DNA of 64,000 nucleotides. It comes from Acidobacteriota bacterium (GTDB lineage Bacteria > Acidobacteriota > Blastocatellia > Pyrinomonadales > Pyrinomonadaceae). A program made the translations under genes and the position numbers. Below are positions 53,220 through 63,187 of the stretch, piece by piece (the first letter of the stretch is position 1; every line of letters begins with the position of its first letter). Under the pieces are notes generated by a model that saw only the letters and a program-made list of their open reading frames with translations, did not search any database and had not been told where the DNA came from. The DNA is taken from positions 124,001 through 188,000 of the forward strand of contig JADJWI010000001.1 in assembly GCA_016716435.1 (NCBI GenBank), given 5' to 3'.

Positions 53220-53723
53220 TCAATCGAAGAACGGTAGAACAGTCGGCGCGCTCCAGAGGGCGGCTTCGGTGGAGATGCTGAAGTAATCGTGATCTTTTTC
53301 ACCGTAGAGAAGATTCTTGCCATTCCAAAGTGTGAAGTGGCCGCTCGCGCTTCCGTCAGCAAACGGGACTTTGAAGCCGATTATGCCTCGGCTCTTGCGG
53401 AAAAGACTCTTGTCTATAAAGCCTTGAGCATGTACAACCGGCTTGCCATAAACCGTTATCATATATGGCCAAAATTCCTTCACCCTAAGGCCATACCATC
53501 TCTTGTCTTTGCCCTGCCGCGTGCGAAATTTCTCCGTCCAAGGTGGGATTAAATGTCCCGCGATATTTAGCGGCTTGCTGATGCGAACGATGCAGGTGTC
53601 ATCGATCTCGGGCTTGTTCACATCGCCGCCGATCTCCTGCTTTACATCCGCCGCCGTCTTCCCATCGCCCGGATAAAACATCACCATGTACTCAAAATTT
53701 GGAAGCAATTTTGCCATTTGCAT
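53220..53723 (-). CDS. Tae4-like peptidoglycan amidase (T6SS effector family)
   Basis: 167 residues from ATG 53723 (a GTG 12 codons upstream is open too). The family pattern is clear: YPGDG...VKQEIGGDV, catalytic Cys44 in DDTCIVRISKPLNIAGHLIP, KRWYGLRVKEF, SRGIIGFKVPF and catalytic His129 in SGHFTLWNGKNL, ending with an aromatic Leu-Trp near the C-terminus. Tae4 enzymes cut the D-Glu-mDAP bond of peptidoglycan and are injected into rivals, paired with a Tai4 immunity protein. No signal peptide, no T6SS gene and no recognisable Tai4 is in the window. No good Shine-Dalgarno is seen. Confidence 0.75.
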   Translation of the reverse strand: MQMAKLLPNFEYMVMFYPGDGKTAADVKQEIGGDVNKPEIDDTCIVRISKPLNIAGHLIPPWTEKFRTRQGKDKRWYGLRVKEFWPYMITVYGKPVVHAQGFIDKSLFRKSRGIIGFKVPFADGSASGHFTLWNGKNLLYGEKDHDYFSISTEAALWSAPTVLPFFD

Positions 53724-53871
53724 TTTTATCGAGGACACTTTGGCCGCCCTATGCACCACATTTGGTCGACTCGCCCATTTGCGCTTTGGAAAATCGTCTT
53801 AGCCAGCCACCATGAGTCTGACACGGCTCAGCCGGACAAAACTCTGCATCGTGAGTGAATCCCGATTCTCG

Positions 53872-54246
53872 TTAATCGATGATCGCCCATGAAAACTTGC
53901 CTGCCGCGAGTGCTAACACCCAAGGCTGCCGCACACTCCCCGTCCCTACGGGGTTTACACCGGTCCAATCTTCATATTCGTAAATTTCTATTCCCCAACC
54001 GCCGGTTGGTCCGACCAAACGAATATCCCTAGTGGTAAGGTCTTCGCTGTTATATGTCGGCGTTCCTTCTGTCGGACCGTGACTGAACCTGATAATGCCT
54101 TTATCAAGTGTTCTCCAGTGGCCCTGGGGGTTGGTCGAGGTTCCCGTAATTCCCCCCCACAATCGGGTTCCGGCACTAGGCGTCGAAACCCGCAGCCTCA
54201 ATGTAACTCCCGCCTTGTCAACGATTTCTACCGTGTGATCTCTCAT
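53872..54246 (-). CDS. Small unknown protein upstream of the Tae4-like gene
   Basis: 124 residues (MRDHTVEIVDKAGVTLRLRV), predicted all-beta and Gly/Thr-rich (GTRLWGGITGTSTNPQGHW, IRLVGPTGGWGIEIYEYEDW). GGGAGAA precedes the ATG. No family recognised, no signal peptide. It is 148 bases before the amidase gene on the same strand; a carrier, lectin-like or delivery partner is possible but not shown. Confidence 0.6.
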   Translation of the reverse strand: MRDHTVEIVDKAGVTLRLRVSTPSAGTRLWGGITGTSTNPQGHWRTLDKGIIRFSHGPTEGTPTYNSEDLTTRDIRLVGPTGGWGIEIYEYEDWTGVNPVGTGSVRQPWVLALAAGKFSWAIID

Positions 54247-54333
54247 TGCATTCTCCCAATATCATGAGTTTCCAATTTTTTCTGAATCATTCTGGCGAGA
54301 ACCGGTCAAATCGCGAATGCTGACGTAAACAAA

Positions 54334-54477
54334 TCACGGAACTGGGTCATCATCGTAGATTCGCTTGTTGTCGCCATAAATATGTATTTCGGGCTGCCTA
54401 TTCGCTACCACCTGGCGGAAAATGCGCCCCATTTCGGCGATAATTGAGCCGACAGCATCAGCCGGCGGAGAATTCAC
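54334..54477 (-). CDS. Doubtful small reading frame
   Basis: 47 residues from a GTG (NSPPADAVGSIIAEMGRIFR, then EIHIYGDNKRIYDDDPVP). It is the only sizeable frame in the 321-base gap 54247-54567 that reads like protein. No ribosome site and no family; it could be the tail of a lost gene. Confidence 0.2.
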   Translation of the reverse strand: MNSPPADAVGSIIAEMGRIFRQVVANRQPEIHIYGDNKRIYDDDPVP

Positions 54478-54567
54478 TCGGCGGCACAACGTACTTTCCG
54501 ATCCTGGGTATTTGAGCTTCAGCGGAAATCGATCGTAGTGAACCTACTACTATCGCTTCTCTTGCTC

Positions 54568-56673
54568 TCATTTCGGCTCCTTCCGGCATATCGCGTCAAG
54601 CGATTTCTCCGAGCAAATGAGCTTCTTGAGAGCCTCAAGTTGCCGCTGAAGATCCTTGTTTTGTTGCGCGAGCTCCTCGATCTGCGCTTGCTGTTGTTTG
54701 AAGGCGTTGATAAAGAGAATGTTCAAGCTGTGTTCCTTTACTTCCACGACCTTGCCTTTATCGTTGAGCGTAACCAAGTCTGGAGCGATTTCCGCGACAT
54801 CTTCAGCGTTCAATCCCACGTCAGACGAGCCGTTGTCTTTCCATTTGAAAGCGACCGGTTTCAGACGCTTGATAATACTTAGACCGTGAGTGAATGGCTC
54901 AATGTTTTGTTTTTGTGTTCCCTCGGAAAACGGCGAACTGCAGTTTGTGATCACATTTGCCGTTATTCCGTCGGTCGCCGCCTTCCAACAGAGGTGAATT
55001 CCGGAAGAACCCTGGGCAAAAGTTCGGATGTAAAGATTGGGCGCAACCACGCCTCCCCCCGCAGCACTATTTACGACATCGAGGGCCGGAACGCTCGCCA
55101 AGCCATTGAAAATGCCTGCTCTCAATGCTCCAAATACTTGTGTCGATTGAGCCGTTGTGCCAAGAACGATCGTATTGTTGGTCGAAACCGTCACACCAGT
55201 ACCAATAGCGATCGAGTTGCTGACCTGCGTCGATGTGTTCGGGTTTCCTGCACCGGAGCCGATAAAGACGTTGTTATTGCCGACGGTATTGTTAGCCCCT
55301 GTAAAGCTTCCAATAAAGGTGTTTGATGACCCGGTATTCTGATAACCTGCCGATCGGCCAAAAAACGAATTACCAAGTCCCGTCACATTTGAAATTCCAG
55401 CAGCGGAGCCGAAAAATGAGTTACCTTCTGCAGTATTGGCCCTGCCGGCATAGGTTCCGAAAAATGCGTTAGAGCCCGCGTTCGTATTGCCGAGTCCGGC
55501 CTCATAGCCGAAAAAGGCATTATCGCTGCCAGATGTGTTTGCCCATCCGGCCGTGTTTCCGACAAACGTATTGCGGGCTCCTGAGTTGTTGGAGAAACCC
55601 GCACGAGCCCCTAAAAAGGAATTCCTCGATGCTGTCGAATTGTTTTCCCCCGCGCCTTGTCCGACAAAAGTATTTTCGAAACCGGTCGAATTTGAAAGCC
55701 CTGACCGAGATCCAAGGAAAGTATTATTGTTGCCGGTCGTATTGTTGACGCCGGACACCCGGCCAAAAAAGGAATTGTCGGATCCAATCGTATTATTGAA
55801 ACCTGTTCCTTCTCCGAAGAATGAGTTTCTGCTGCCGCTTGTGTTCCGTAAGCCTGAATTGTTTCCGAAGAATGAGTTTGCCTCACCGGTCGTATTGTCA
55901 ACCCCCGCGGCGGCACCAAAGAAAGAATTAGATCCACCGATATTCGCTAGGCCGGCTCCGCTTCCGAAGAATGAGTTTCGGCTGGCTGCTAGATTACTAG
56001 CACCCGCATTGATGCCGAAAAAAGCGTTGTCGATCCCTGAATTTACTGTTCCTGCATTGATTCCCACAAACAAATTTCTAAATCCAGCATTACTCAAAAT
56101 ACGCTGGCCTCCGATTTCAAATTGCGTTGTCGCATTGAAAATATTCGCCGAGCCGGCCCCGCCGATATTGAAGGTGACGCCAGGCTGAGCTGAGGCTGAA
56201 TTTTGAACATAGTTGCTCGCGTTCAACCGCGGGTCACTGGTCAAGACAAATTGACTTGCAGCGACCCCCCCAAGGTTGAGCGAGTTGACCGAACGAGCCG
56301 ATTGGAACGAATACGGAGAAGAAGTCAACCTCTCACGAGGAAGAAGCGTGGTGTAAGAGGCTTCATTCGGGCGCTTTATCCGCACCTCCAGAAATCGATC
56401 GGGCCCGTTAAACTCGTCCGAAGCAAAATTCAGTTTGACTGTGAAAACGCCGCCCGTTACATCCACGCCAGCACGCGAAATTGTATCTAGAACACTCTCA
56501 CAATCCGAAGTATTGCAGAGATTGAAAACGAAATCGTAAGTCGCTGACTGCTCTCCGGTTACAGTAAGTTTGCCTTGATAGGTAATTTCGTTTGTCTGTG
56601 CAACTATGCCGATGGTAGCCAACAATAGAGCAGCAAACGTACCCAGAAACGTTCTATGGTCGCCTTTTTTCAT
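54568..56673 (-). CDS. Secreted repeat protein with S74 C-terminus, third copy
   Basis: 701 residues from ATG 56673 with CGGAGAA upstream (an earlier ATG at 56751 would overlap the preceding gene and is rejected). Signal peptide (cleavage near GIVAQ), a divergent N-terminal beta domain with two extra cysteines (NLCNTSDCESV), about twenty NSFFG-x2-AG-x2-NT(S/T)G head repeats, S74 chaperone with Ser583/Lys588 (SEGTQKQNI; the usual Arg is Thr), and a coiled coil (QQQAQIEELAQQNKDLQRQL). More distant from the two copies at 3.4-9.2 kb than they are from each other. Follows the exported protein at 56676 by two bases. Confidence 0.85.
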   Translation of the reverse strand: MKKGDHRTFLGTFAALLLATIGIVAQTNEITYQGKLTVTGEQSATYDFVFNLCNTSDCESVLDTISRAGVDVTGGVFTVKLNFASDEFNGPDRFLEVRIKRPNEASYTTLLPRERLTSSPYSFQSARSVNSLNLGGVAASQFVLTSDPRLNASNYVQNSASAQPGVTFNIGGAGSANIFNATTQFEIGGQRILSNAGFRNLFVGINAGTVNSGIDNAFFGINAGASNLAASRNSFFGSGAGLANIGGSNSFFGAAAGVDNTTGEANSFFGNNSGLRNTSGSRNSFFGEGTGFNNTIGSDNSFFGRVSGVNNTTGNNNTFLGSRSGLSNSTGFENTFVGQGAGENNSTASRNSFLGARAGFSNNSGARNTFVGNTAGWANTSGSDNAFFGYEAGLGNTNAGSNAFFGTYAGRANTAEGNSFFGSAAGISNVTGLGNSFFGRSAGYQNTGSSNTFIGSFTGANNTVGNNNVFIGSGAGNPNTSTQVSNSIAIGTGVTVSTNNTIVLGTTAQSTQVFGALRAGIFNGLASVPALDVVNSAAGGGVVAPNLYIRTFAQGSSGIHLCWKAATDGITANVITNCSSPFSEGTQKQNIEPFTHGLSIIKRLKPVAFKWKDNGSSDVGLNAEDVAEIAPDLVTLNDKGKVVEVKEHSLNILFINAFKQQQAQIEELAQQNKDLQRQLEALKKLICSEKSLDAICRKEPK

Positions 56674-56675
56674 CT

Positions 56676-57929
56676 TCAGTTCTCCGTAGCCAGAAATCCC
56701 TTCATCGGATTTCCGTAGAATGCCTCGGTTTTCCACGCCGTAGCGTTCCATTTTTCAGAAGTGCCGATTATCGTGACCGGAATGAGTACCTTGTGATAGG
56801 TGAGGTAACCTGGCTTCTGATAGCCGCCGTCGACGATCTTGCCGTCAGCACCGACCGTGAATTTTGCCTCGCGGACCTGGGTGCCATTGTGATACGCCTT
56901 TACGGTGTATTCGCCCGGGTTTTTATCGATGAAAAAGGCCTTGGGCATATTATCGCGATGGTATTCCCCGCCATTGTCAACATGTATTTCCCGGTCGCTT
57001 TTACTACTCCACTGGAATTCCCAGAGCCGCCAGTGATGGAGGTCCGGCGAATTCACGGCAAATGCGCTTGCACGGTCTTCGCGTTCGTTAGGTTTCGTCG
57101 TCGCCAGCTGCTGGCCTTGATAGAACAAACGGCCTTCGAGCCCGTGATCTGTTGAGCCCAGTGATTTCTTGAACCACATGCCCACCTGGATAGGAAAATT
57201 GACTCCAAGATCCTCTCCGATGAAATTGCTGAAATGAAAGGACACGTATCCGATGGGCATTAACCAATCATGATCGACATAATATTCGTTCCGTGTCTCG
57301 CGGCTAAATTCGATCGGAAATTTGCCAACCTTGAATTTCCCTTGAAATGCGATCTCGCCCGAAGCGCTATTGGTGATCTTGATACCATATATCCCGGTCG
57401 CAATGGTCGACTTCGTTTTGACCATCTGGGTAGTGACGTCACGATTGCTCTTTACCATGACTGTTAGGTCCGCGGCACGATTGCCGAGCTCAAGGGGTTC
57501 GCTGAACCACACTGAGCCGTCTGGATTAGTGTATTCGGCGACGTAGGGCAGCTCCGCCTTATAGTCATAGAAAACGGTGAACTGGACCTTTGGAACCCAA
57601 CTGCTTATACCTTTTCCCGGTGACTTCCAGTATTCCTTTCCGGTCTCAGCCTGAATGTAGACCGAATCGCGAACAAAGAGAACGTTTGCGGTGGTCCTGA
57701 TGAAGCCATAGGGCTGCTTCCCGCTTGGGGTTGAGTAAGTAGAAGTCTCAGATTGCTCAACTGGAGCGGCTTGGTCGTTTTCCTTTCCTCGGCTCTCAGT
57801 TTTTGGCTGATCGGCTTTAGGCTTCTCGACCTTGGGGATCTTCGGCATCTTGATCGGAAATTGAGCGACAACCGAGCCGGCTGTTGAAACCAAGATAAGA
57901 AAAATTACATTTGCAACGATAGCTTTCAT
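56676..57929 (-). CDS. Exported protein of unknown function, partner of the S74 protein
   Basis: 417 residues. Signal peptide (cleavage near SVVAQ), a Lys/Pro/Glu-rich linker (27-60, KIPKVEKPKADQPKTESRGK), then a body of beta-rich repeats that includes VWFSEPLELGNRAADLTVMV, YVDHDWLMPIGYVSFHFSNF and a C-terminal GEYTVKAYHNGTQVREAKFT module typical of small Ig-like domains. No enzyme motif seen and no family recognised. It is translated just before the S74 gene (two-base gap), so the two are probably made together, perhaps as an anchor or assembly partner for the fibre. Confidence 0.7.
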   Translation of the reverse strand: MKAIVANVIFLILVSTAGSVVAQFPIKMPKIPKVEKPKADQPKTESRGKENDQAAPVEQSETSTYSTPSGKQPYGFIRTTANVLFVRDSVYIQAETGKEYWKSPGKGISSWVPKVQFTVFYDYKAELPYVAEYTNPDGSVWFSEPLELGNRAADLTVMVKSNRDVTTQMVKTKSTIATGIYGIKITNSASGEIAFQGKFKVGKFPIEFSRETRNEYYVDHDWLMPIGYVSFHFSNFIGEDLGVNFPIQVGMWFKKSLGSTDHGLEGRLFYQGQQLATTKPNEREDRASAFAVNSPDLHHWRLWEFQWSSKSDREIHVDNGGEYHRDNMPKAFFIDKNPGEYTVKAYHNGTQVREAKFTVGADGKIVDGGYQKPGYLTYHKVLIPVTIIGTSEKWNATAWKTEAFYGNPMKGFLATEN

Positions 57930-58122
57930 TTGATCTCCCTTCCTGCTGAAGTGACAAACCGCCAGCGTGCGTCCTTCGGCTCATAAAAATAGTGGATGGC
58001 CCGAGCGTATCTTGTGCTACAATCCATCCATTCTCTGAATGTGAATCAAATATACGGGCAATCAAACCGAGAAGTCCTGTGAACTTGCTTAGAGTACTAT
58101 TAGAAAACCCTTTGAAGATCGT

Positions 58123-60288
58123 ATGTCTAACATAACAAAGGGGTTTCAGTTTGGGGAGTTTTATCTTGACACCGTCGAGCGGCTGTTGCTACGGGGAGGC
58201 AAGCCGCTTCCGATCACGCCGAAAGCCTATCAACTCCTCGAGATCCTGGTCGAAAATTCGGGAACAACGGTCGAAAAGAGCCGGATAATGGAAGTGGTCT
58301 GGGGCGATAGCTTTGTCGAAGATGGCAACGTGGCATTTACGATCCGCCTGATCCGTGTTGCGCTAGACGATGATGCCCGCGAACCGCGATTTATCGAGAC
58401 ACTCCCACGGCGGGGGTATCGCTTTATTGCGGACGTTAAGCGGCTAGAGCCAGATCCGGCAGGTCCGCATTTCGAGAATGCTCCGACGCCCATTACACGC
58501 CAAGCAAATGAGCCAGCCTATGGCCAAAATCAGAAAGCCTCATTTTTAAGCTCGAGTACTCGGACGTTTCTAGGGTTTGTCTTCTTGGCATCTCTGGTCG
58601 GGTTCTGGTTTGGAAGCGGGAGTTTCACTGCCGGTGAAACATTTCAGCTGAACACTCGATTAGAATGGACTACTTTGTCAACTAACGGTACGACGAGGCA
58701 CGCACTTTTGTCTCCTGATGGCGAGAATATGATCTACGTCAACGCGTACGGCGGGAAGGAGAGCATCTGGATGCGGCAGTTAGAAACCGACAACAACGTC
58801 GAGATCGTTCCGCCATCGGTCCAGAAGTATGCCGGACTGGCGATCTCGCCCGATGGGAATCAAATATACTTCACCCGATTCCCATTGGCTGATGGCCAAC
58901 AGACGGATATCTATCGTGTATCCGTTTTCGGCGGTATTCCCACGAAGATCATTGAGCAGGCACAGGGCTGGATCAGCCTATCGCCATTGGGCGACAAGAT
59001 CTCGTTCGTCAGGTGTTCGTACTTCGAGGATGACTATTGTGCGGTTTGGATCGCAGGGGTTGACGGCAACGATCAACGTCGAGTTGTGACGAAGCCGCGT
59101 CCGTTACGGATCAGCGACAATGCTATATCGCCCGATGGACAATCCATTGCTTTCGCCGTCGGAAGATCCACTAACTCTTCAAACGAATTCAGTCTGCGTG
59201 AGATTGACATCAACTCCGGCGCCGAACGAGAAATCACTCACGAAAAGTTCTTCAACATCAGAAAATTGACCTGGCTTCCCGATCGCAGCGGACTACTGAT
59301 CTCTGCCTCCCAAATCCCTAACATTCATTATCGCATCTGGCAGGTGAGCTATGCGACGGGCTCGGTCCGGCCCATGACAAACGAAACTGAGAACGTGTCA
59401 TCGGTCAGCATAGATCGGGCGGCGACCGCCGTTGTCGCAAGTAGGATCCGGCGCGATTTCCAGATCAGGTTTTTTCAGGATGGCGACGTCGCCGGTGCCC
59501 GTGTTTTGGCAGACGCGAATTCGATGTCGATCGCCGCCGATGGCAGAGTGTTCTTTTCCTCGCGCTCGAGCGGAAATGACGAAATCTGGGTGATGAACCT
59601 TGACGGCACGTCGTTACGACAATTGACCAACGAAAAATCCGACGATCTGTTTCCGCTCGTTTCGGGCGATGGCCGCAAGGTCTTTTTTTCGTCAAATCGT
59701 TCTGGAGCGGCTCATATCTGGAGCATGAATACCGATGGCAGCGGACTGACCCGTATAACAAAGAACGAAGGCGGATACCCAATATTTGCAACCCCTGATG
59801 GCCGCTGGGTCTATTTTCACTCAGGACGAAACCGCTCGCTTTGGCGGGCCGCGATCGACGGCGGAACCGAGGAAGCCGTTATAGAAGAGCGGCGGTCACT
59901 CTTTGAGTTCTCACGCGACGGAAAATTTGTTGCTTTTCCTGAACTCAGCGCGACCGCCAGGTCTTTGAACGTTGTCTCGATCGACAACATGGCCCTGGTC
60001 GGCGCGTTCGAGCTGCCATCCGGCTCCAGCCGATTAGTAGACGTCGAATGGCATGCTGATGGAAAGCACTTTTCGTACATTTTGGCGGATCCCGCGACCG
60101 GACGTTCCACCATTTGGCGACAGTCGGTCGCAGGGGGTGCGGCAGTACTGACGCACGACCTCGGAACAGATGAGATCGGCGAGGCGTTCAGCTTTGGCTT
60201 CGCACCCGACGGAAAATCGTTCGGTGTGATTCAGGGCAGTTGGAAGCACGATGCAGTTCTTGCCCGCGGTCTACTAGCGGTGAAATGA
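58123..60288 (+). CDS. Transmembrane winged-helix regulator with PD40 propeller
   Basis: 721 residues: OmpR-type winged helix (FGEFYLDTVERLLLRGG to FIETLPRRGYRFIADV, residues 8-108), one membrane segment (about 147-168, FLGFVFLASLVGFWFGSG) and an exported TolB-like beta propeller of PD40 repeats (LSPDGENMIYVN, ISPDGNQIYFTR, ISPDGQSIAFAV, VSGDGRKVFFSSNRSG, ATPDGRWVYFHSGRN). CadC-style one-component regulator with a protein or ligand-binding propeller as the sensor. It faces away from the 56-58 kb exported genes and may control them (inference). Its last 15 bases overlap the convergent PBP gene. Confidence 0.88.
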   Translation: MSNITKGFQFGEFYLDTVERLLLRGGKPLPITPKAYQLLEILVENSGTTVEKSRIMEVVWGDSFVEDGNVAFTIRLIRVALDDDAREPRFIETLPRRGYRFIADVKRLEPDPAGPHFENAPTPITRQANEPAYGQNQKASFLSSSTRTFLGFVFLASLVGFWFGSGSFTAGETFQLNTRLEWTTLSTNGTTRHALLSPDGENMIYVNAYGGKESIWMRQLETDNNVEIVPPSVQKYAGLAISPDGNQIYFTRFPLADGQQTDIYRVSVFGGIPTKIIEQAQGWISLSPLGDKISFVRCSYFEDDYCAVWIAGVDGNDQRRVVTKPRPLRISDNAISPDGQSIAFAVGRSTNSSNEFSLREIDINSGAEREITHEKFFNIRKLTWLPDRSGLLISASQIPNIHYRIWQVSYATGSVRPMTNETENVSSVSIDRAATAVVASRIRRDFQIRFFQDGDVAGARVLADANSMSIAADGRVFFSSRSSGNDEIWVMNLDGTSLRQLTNEKSDDLFPLVSGDGRKVFFSSNRSGAAHIWSMNTDGSGLTRITKNEGGYPIFATPDGRWVYFHSGRNRSLWRAAIDGGTEEAVIEERRSLFEFSRDGKFVAFPELSATARSLNVVSIDNMALVGAFELPSGSSRLVDVEWHADGKHFSYILADPATGRSTIWRQSVAGGAAVLTHDLGTDEIGEAFSFGFAPDGKSFGVIQGSWKHDAVLARGLLAVK

Positions 60289-63078
60289 GCAGAAATCTTT
60301 TGGCTCGGAGCCCTCTGGGAAGGCCCGCACTTCCCTTGTCGGGCACTTCGAGGAAGCCCGCATGCCGGTCAGCGGACAGACGACGAGCGATGTGCCCAAC
60401 GCCCTTTCTCTTGGGACGGGCGGTTGGTTCCTTTCGGGTGGCTCTTCGCCTTCGATCTTTTCCTGCCAGGTTCCGCTGAGCGGGGTTGGCGAGGGCTCCG
60501 CATCGAGGTCCATGCCGGTATCCACTTCGATCAGTTTTCGAGCGGGTATCGTCCCGGCAATGAAAAGCTCGACCCTCCGAAACTCGGCCGGCACGTCGGT
60601 AACAAACACCTCTTTCTTTTCCGGCACTTCCTCGACCGCCCATGCCGGGTCTTCAAGCACCGGATCGCCGGGTGTTGGCGAGGCTGTCGGCGTCGGTTCC
60701 GCATCCACCAATTCGACTCCGTCGAGTTCCCTGACGAGCGAACCGTTTCGGATGTCGATCTCCGCCTTGCGGATTCCCGCGGGCATCGCCCAGTCACCGT
60801 TCCATTCCGGGTGCCGCTCAAGCGCAGCTTTCATGAACTCCGCCCAGATCGGCATCGCCGAATCAGAGCCTTTCATCCCGAGGTCGTCGTTGTTGTCGAA
60901 GCCGACATAAACGACCGTTACGAGCTCGGGCGTATAGCCCGCGAACCAACCGTCGCGTGATGTGCCGGTCTTGCCCGCATACGCGGCTTTGCCGGCCTGA
61001 TTACGAAATCCCCAGCCATTCAACTCTGCCGCTGTACCGCGGCTGATCACGTCCTTCATTATGTCGTTCATTATGTAAGCGACATCCGGACGCATCACAC
61101 TTTGCTTATCTACCGTCGGCTGTGTCCGCGTTGAACCGTCACCGCGGGTGATCTTTGTAATCGGCATCGGCAGGACGCGATCGCCGAGATTCGCGAAAGC
61201 CGTGTAGCCGGTTGCGACCTGCATTGGCGTCGCCTCGGCAGTCCCAAGAGCCATTGAAGGGTAAGCTCGCTCGACCTTCGGAAGCCCGGCCCTAGCCGCG
61301 AGATTCATCACGCGGCCGACGTTAACCTGCATCGCGAGGTCAACAGTGATCGTGTTCTTGCTCTTCACCATGGAATCGCGGAGAGTGATTTCCTGATTCG
61401 AGAAATAATCGCCATAGTTGTTCGGCGAGTATGTATCTTGGTTGAATGTGAATATCTTCTTCTCGTCTTTGAGCACACTTGCCGCGGTAAAGACCCGAGT
61501 GGCCGGCTCGTATGCCGAATTGATCGCCGCAGCATAAACAAAGGGCTTAAACACGGACCCTGGCTGACGCATCGCACTCGTCGCCCGGTTAAATTGATTC
61601 TTCAGGAAATCCCTTCCGCCGACCATCGCAACGATCTCGCCCGTCTTCGGCCTGATCGAGACTAACGCCGCGTTGAGATTTCCCGGCTCCTTTTTCTTAT
61701 AAAACTTCTCGAGCCGGTCGATTCGTCGGTTAACGATCTCGTAAGCGATCTTTTGTAGATCAGGGTCGATCGATGTGTAAACTCGCAAATGCTGAAGAGC
61801 CTCCGGGTCGCTAACAAGGCTCGGCAATGTGTCGATCACGTACTGCGAGAAATACGGCATGCCCTGAAGGTCACGACGGCTGGTTATCTCCCTGAGTTCA
61901 AGTTTGACCTGCCGGGCCTGCTCGAACTGCTGCGGCGATATCTCGCCGGCCTCTAGCATCGAGATCAGGACCTGATTTCTCCGCTCCTCTGCACGCTCAG
62001 GGTTCTTATATGGGCTATAGCGGTTCGGGCTTCGCAGAATTCCTGCGAGAAAAGCCGCCTCGGGCAGCGTTAGTTGAGCTATGTCCTTGCCGAAATAAGC
62101 GTTCGAGGCCTCGCCGACGCCGTAGATCGAAACGCCAAGCTGCTGCCCCAAATAGATCTGATTTGCGTAGAGCGTGAAGATCTCTTCCTTCGTCAGCCGC
62201 GTTTCGAGGATCACGGACATGAACGCCTCTTTCGCCTTCCGCTCGAGCGTCTGTTCGTTTGTCAGAAAAAGGTTCTTTACCAACTGCTGTGTGATCGACG
62301 AACCGCCTTGATTGGCGATCGGCGAATCGTCTTCGCCATCGTACCTTTGCCAGAGAGCCCGAAGAATGCCGCGGAAATTGACGCCGTAATGGTCAAAGAA
62401 CGCCCTGTCCTCTGTGACCGTTATGGCCTTTATCAGGTGCGGCGGCAGATCCGCGAACTTGACCGTCCGGCGTCGGCCGTCGCCTTCGCCCGCGATCGTG
62501 CTAAGCATCTTTGGCTCAAGAAAAGCTTGTGCCGCCTCGGTTCCCGCATCAAGGTCGAGAATGGAATCGACGCTCTTGTTGTCTTTTGAAAAACGAACTC
62601 GCAGGTTCGGAAAGTTTCGCTTGCCGTCGATTACCGCGGTTTCGCCGGGCTCGATCAGCATTTCGTTTCCGTCAAATGAATAGCGGCTTCGGTCGGCATC
62701 CGCCTTGTTGTTCTTTTCAATATAGCCGGCGGTTTTGAGATACTCGACGAGGTCGAGCGAGGACATTGCTTCCCCTTTTCTAAGGTTCTTCGGCGAGGAA
62801 TAAATTCCGGCCGTAGATGTGAACACTTCGCCGCTCAGAAGCCGCCTGTCGATCCTGTCCGAGTACTCAAACCAGAAATAAGTGAAGGTCAGGAACCCGG
62901 CGACGACGAGAAAGCCGGTTATCGCGAACGTCCATCTATTGAAGACCTTGCCAAGAAATCGTCGGTACCATGGAAACGGGTCAGCACGAAATGTAATCGC
63001 ATCACCGCGGCGCTTTTTTACCCATCCTCTAGGGGGCATTTTTGACCGTGTTCCGGTGGATTTTGTTCGTGAAGGCAT
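60274..63078 (-). CDS. Bifunctional class A penicillin-binding protein (PBP1B-like)
   Basis: 934 residues. A short basic cytoplasmic tail, one membrane anchor (52-72), a UB2H-like segment (about 85-170), the GT51 glycosyltransferase with catalytic Glu223 in TVTEDRAFFDHYG and GGSSITQQLVKNLFL, then the transpeptidase with SVFK (Ser508/Lys511), SKN (573-575) and KTGTS (703-707). It polymerises and cross-links peptidoglycan. The C-terminal ~140 residues are an acidic, Pro-rich tail (TPTASPTPGDPVLEDPAW) with two cysteine-containing stretches near the end. No partner lipoprotein gene is adjacent. Confidence 0.95.
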   Translation of the reverse strand: MPSRTKSTGTRSKMPPRGWVKKRRGDAITFRADPFPWYRRFLGKVFNRWTFAITGFLVVAGFLTFTYFWFEYSDRIDRRLLSGEVFTSTAGIYSSPKNLRKGEAMSSLDLVEYLKTAGYIEKNNKADADRSRYSFDGNEMLIEPGETAVIDGKRNFPNLRVRFSKDNKSVDSILDLDAGTEAAQAFLEPKMLSTIAGEGDGRRRTVKFADLPPHLIKAITVTEDRAFFDHYGVNFRGILRALWQRYDGEDDSPIANQGGSSITQQLVKNLFLTNEQTLERKAKEAFMSVILETRLTKEEIFTLYANQIYLGQQLGVSIYGVGEASNAYFGKDIAQLTLPEAAFLAGILRSPNRYSPYKNPERAEERRNQVLISMLEAGEISPQQFEQARQVKLELREITSRRDLQGMPYFSQYVIDTLPSLVSDPEALQHLRVYTSIDPDLQKIAYEIVNRRIDRLEKFYKKKEPGNLNAALVSIRPKTGEIVAMVGGRDFLKNQFNRATSAMRQPGSVFKPFVYAAAINSAYEPATRVFTAASVLKDEKKIFTFNQDTYSPNNYGDYFSNQEITLRDSMVKSKNTITVDLAMQVNVGRVMNLAARAGLPKVERAYPSMALGTAEATPMQVATGYTAFANLGDRVLPMPITKITRGDGSTRTQPTVDKQSVMRPDVAYIMNDIMKDVISRGTAAELNGWGFRNQAGKAAYAGKTGTSRDGWFAGYTPELVTVVYVGFDNNDDLGMKGSDSAMPIWAEFMKAALERHPEWNGDWAMPAGIRKAEIDIRNGSLVRELDGVELVDAEPTPTASPTPGDPVLEDPAWAVEEVPEKKEVFVTDVPAEFRRVELFIAGTIPARKLIEVDTGMDLDAEPSPTPLSGTWQEKIEGEEPPERNQPPVPRERALGTSLVVCPLTGMRASSKCPTREVRAFPEGSEPKDFCSFHR

Positions 63079-63187
63079 TGGGTAAGGCGGAAGGTTCTTT
63101 TGCTAGGGCTTTATTTCATCGTACATGCCCTTTAGAATTTTACCGATTTCTGGTGAACTATGTCTATATCTTTAAACGATAGCATCG

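Noticed and set aside
53126..53362. Alternative frame over the 3' end of the Tae4-like gene as an immunity gene
   Set aside because: Most of it is antiphase to the amidase and it lacks a start site; no Tai4-like features.
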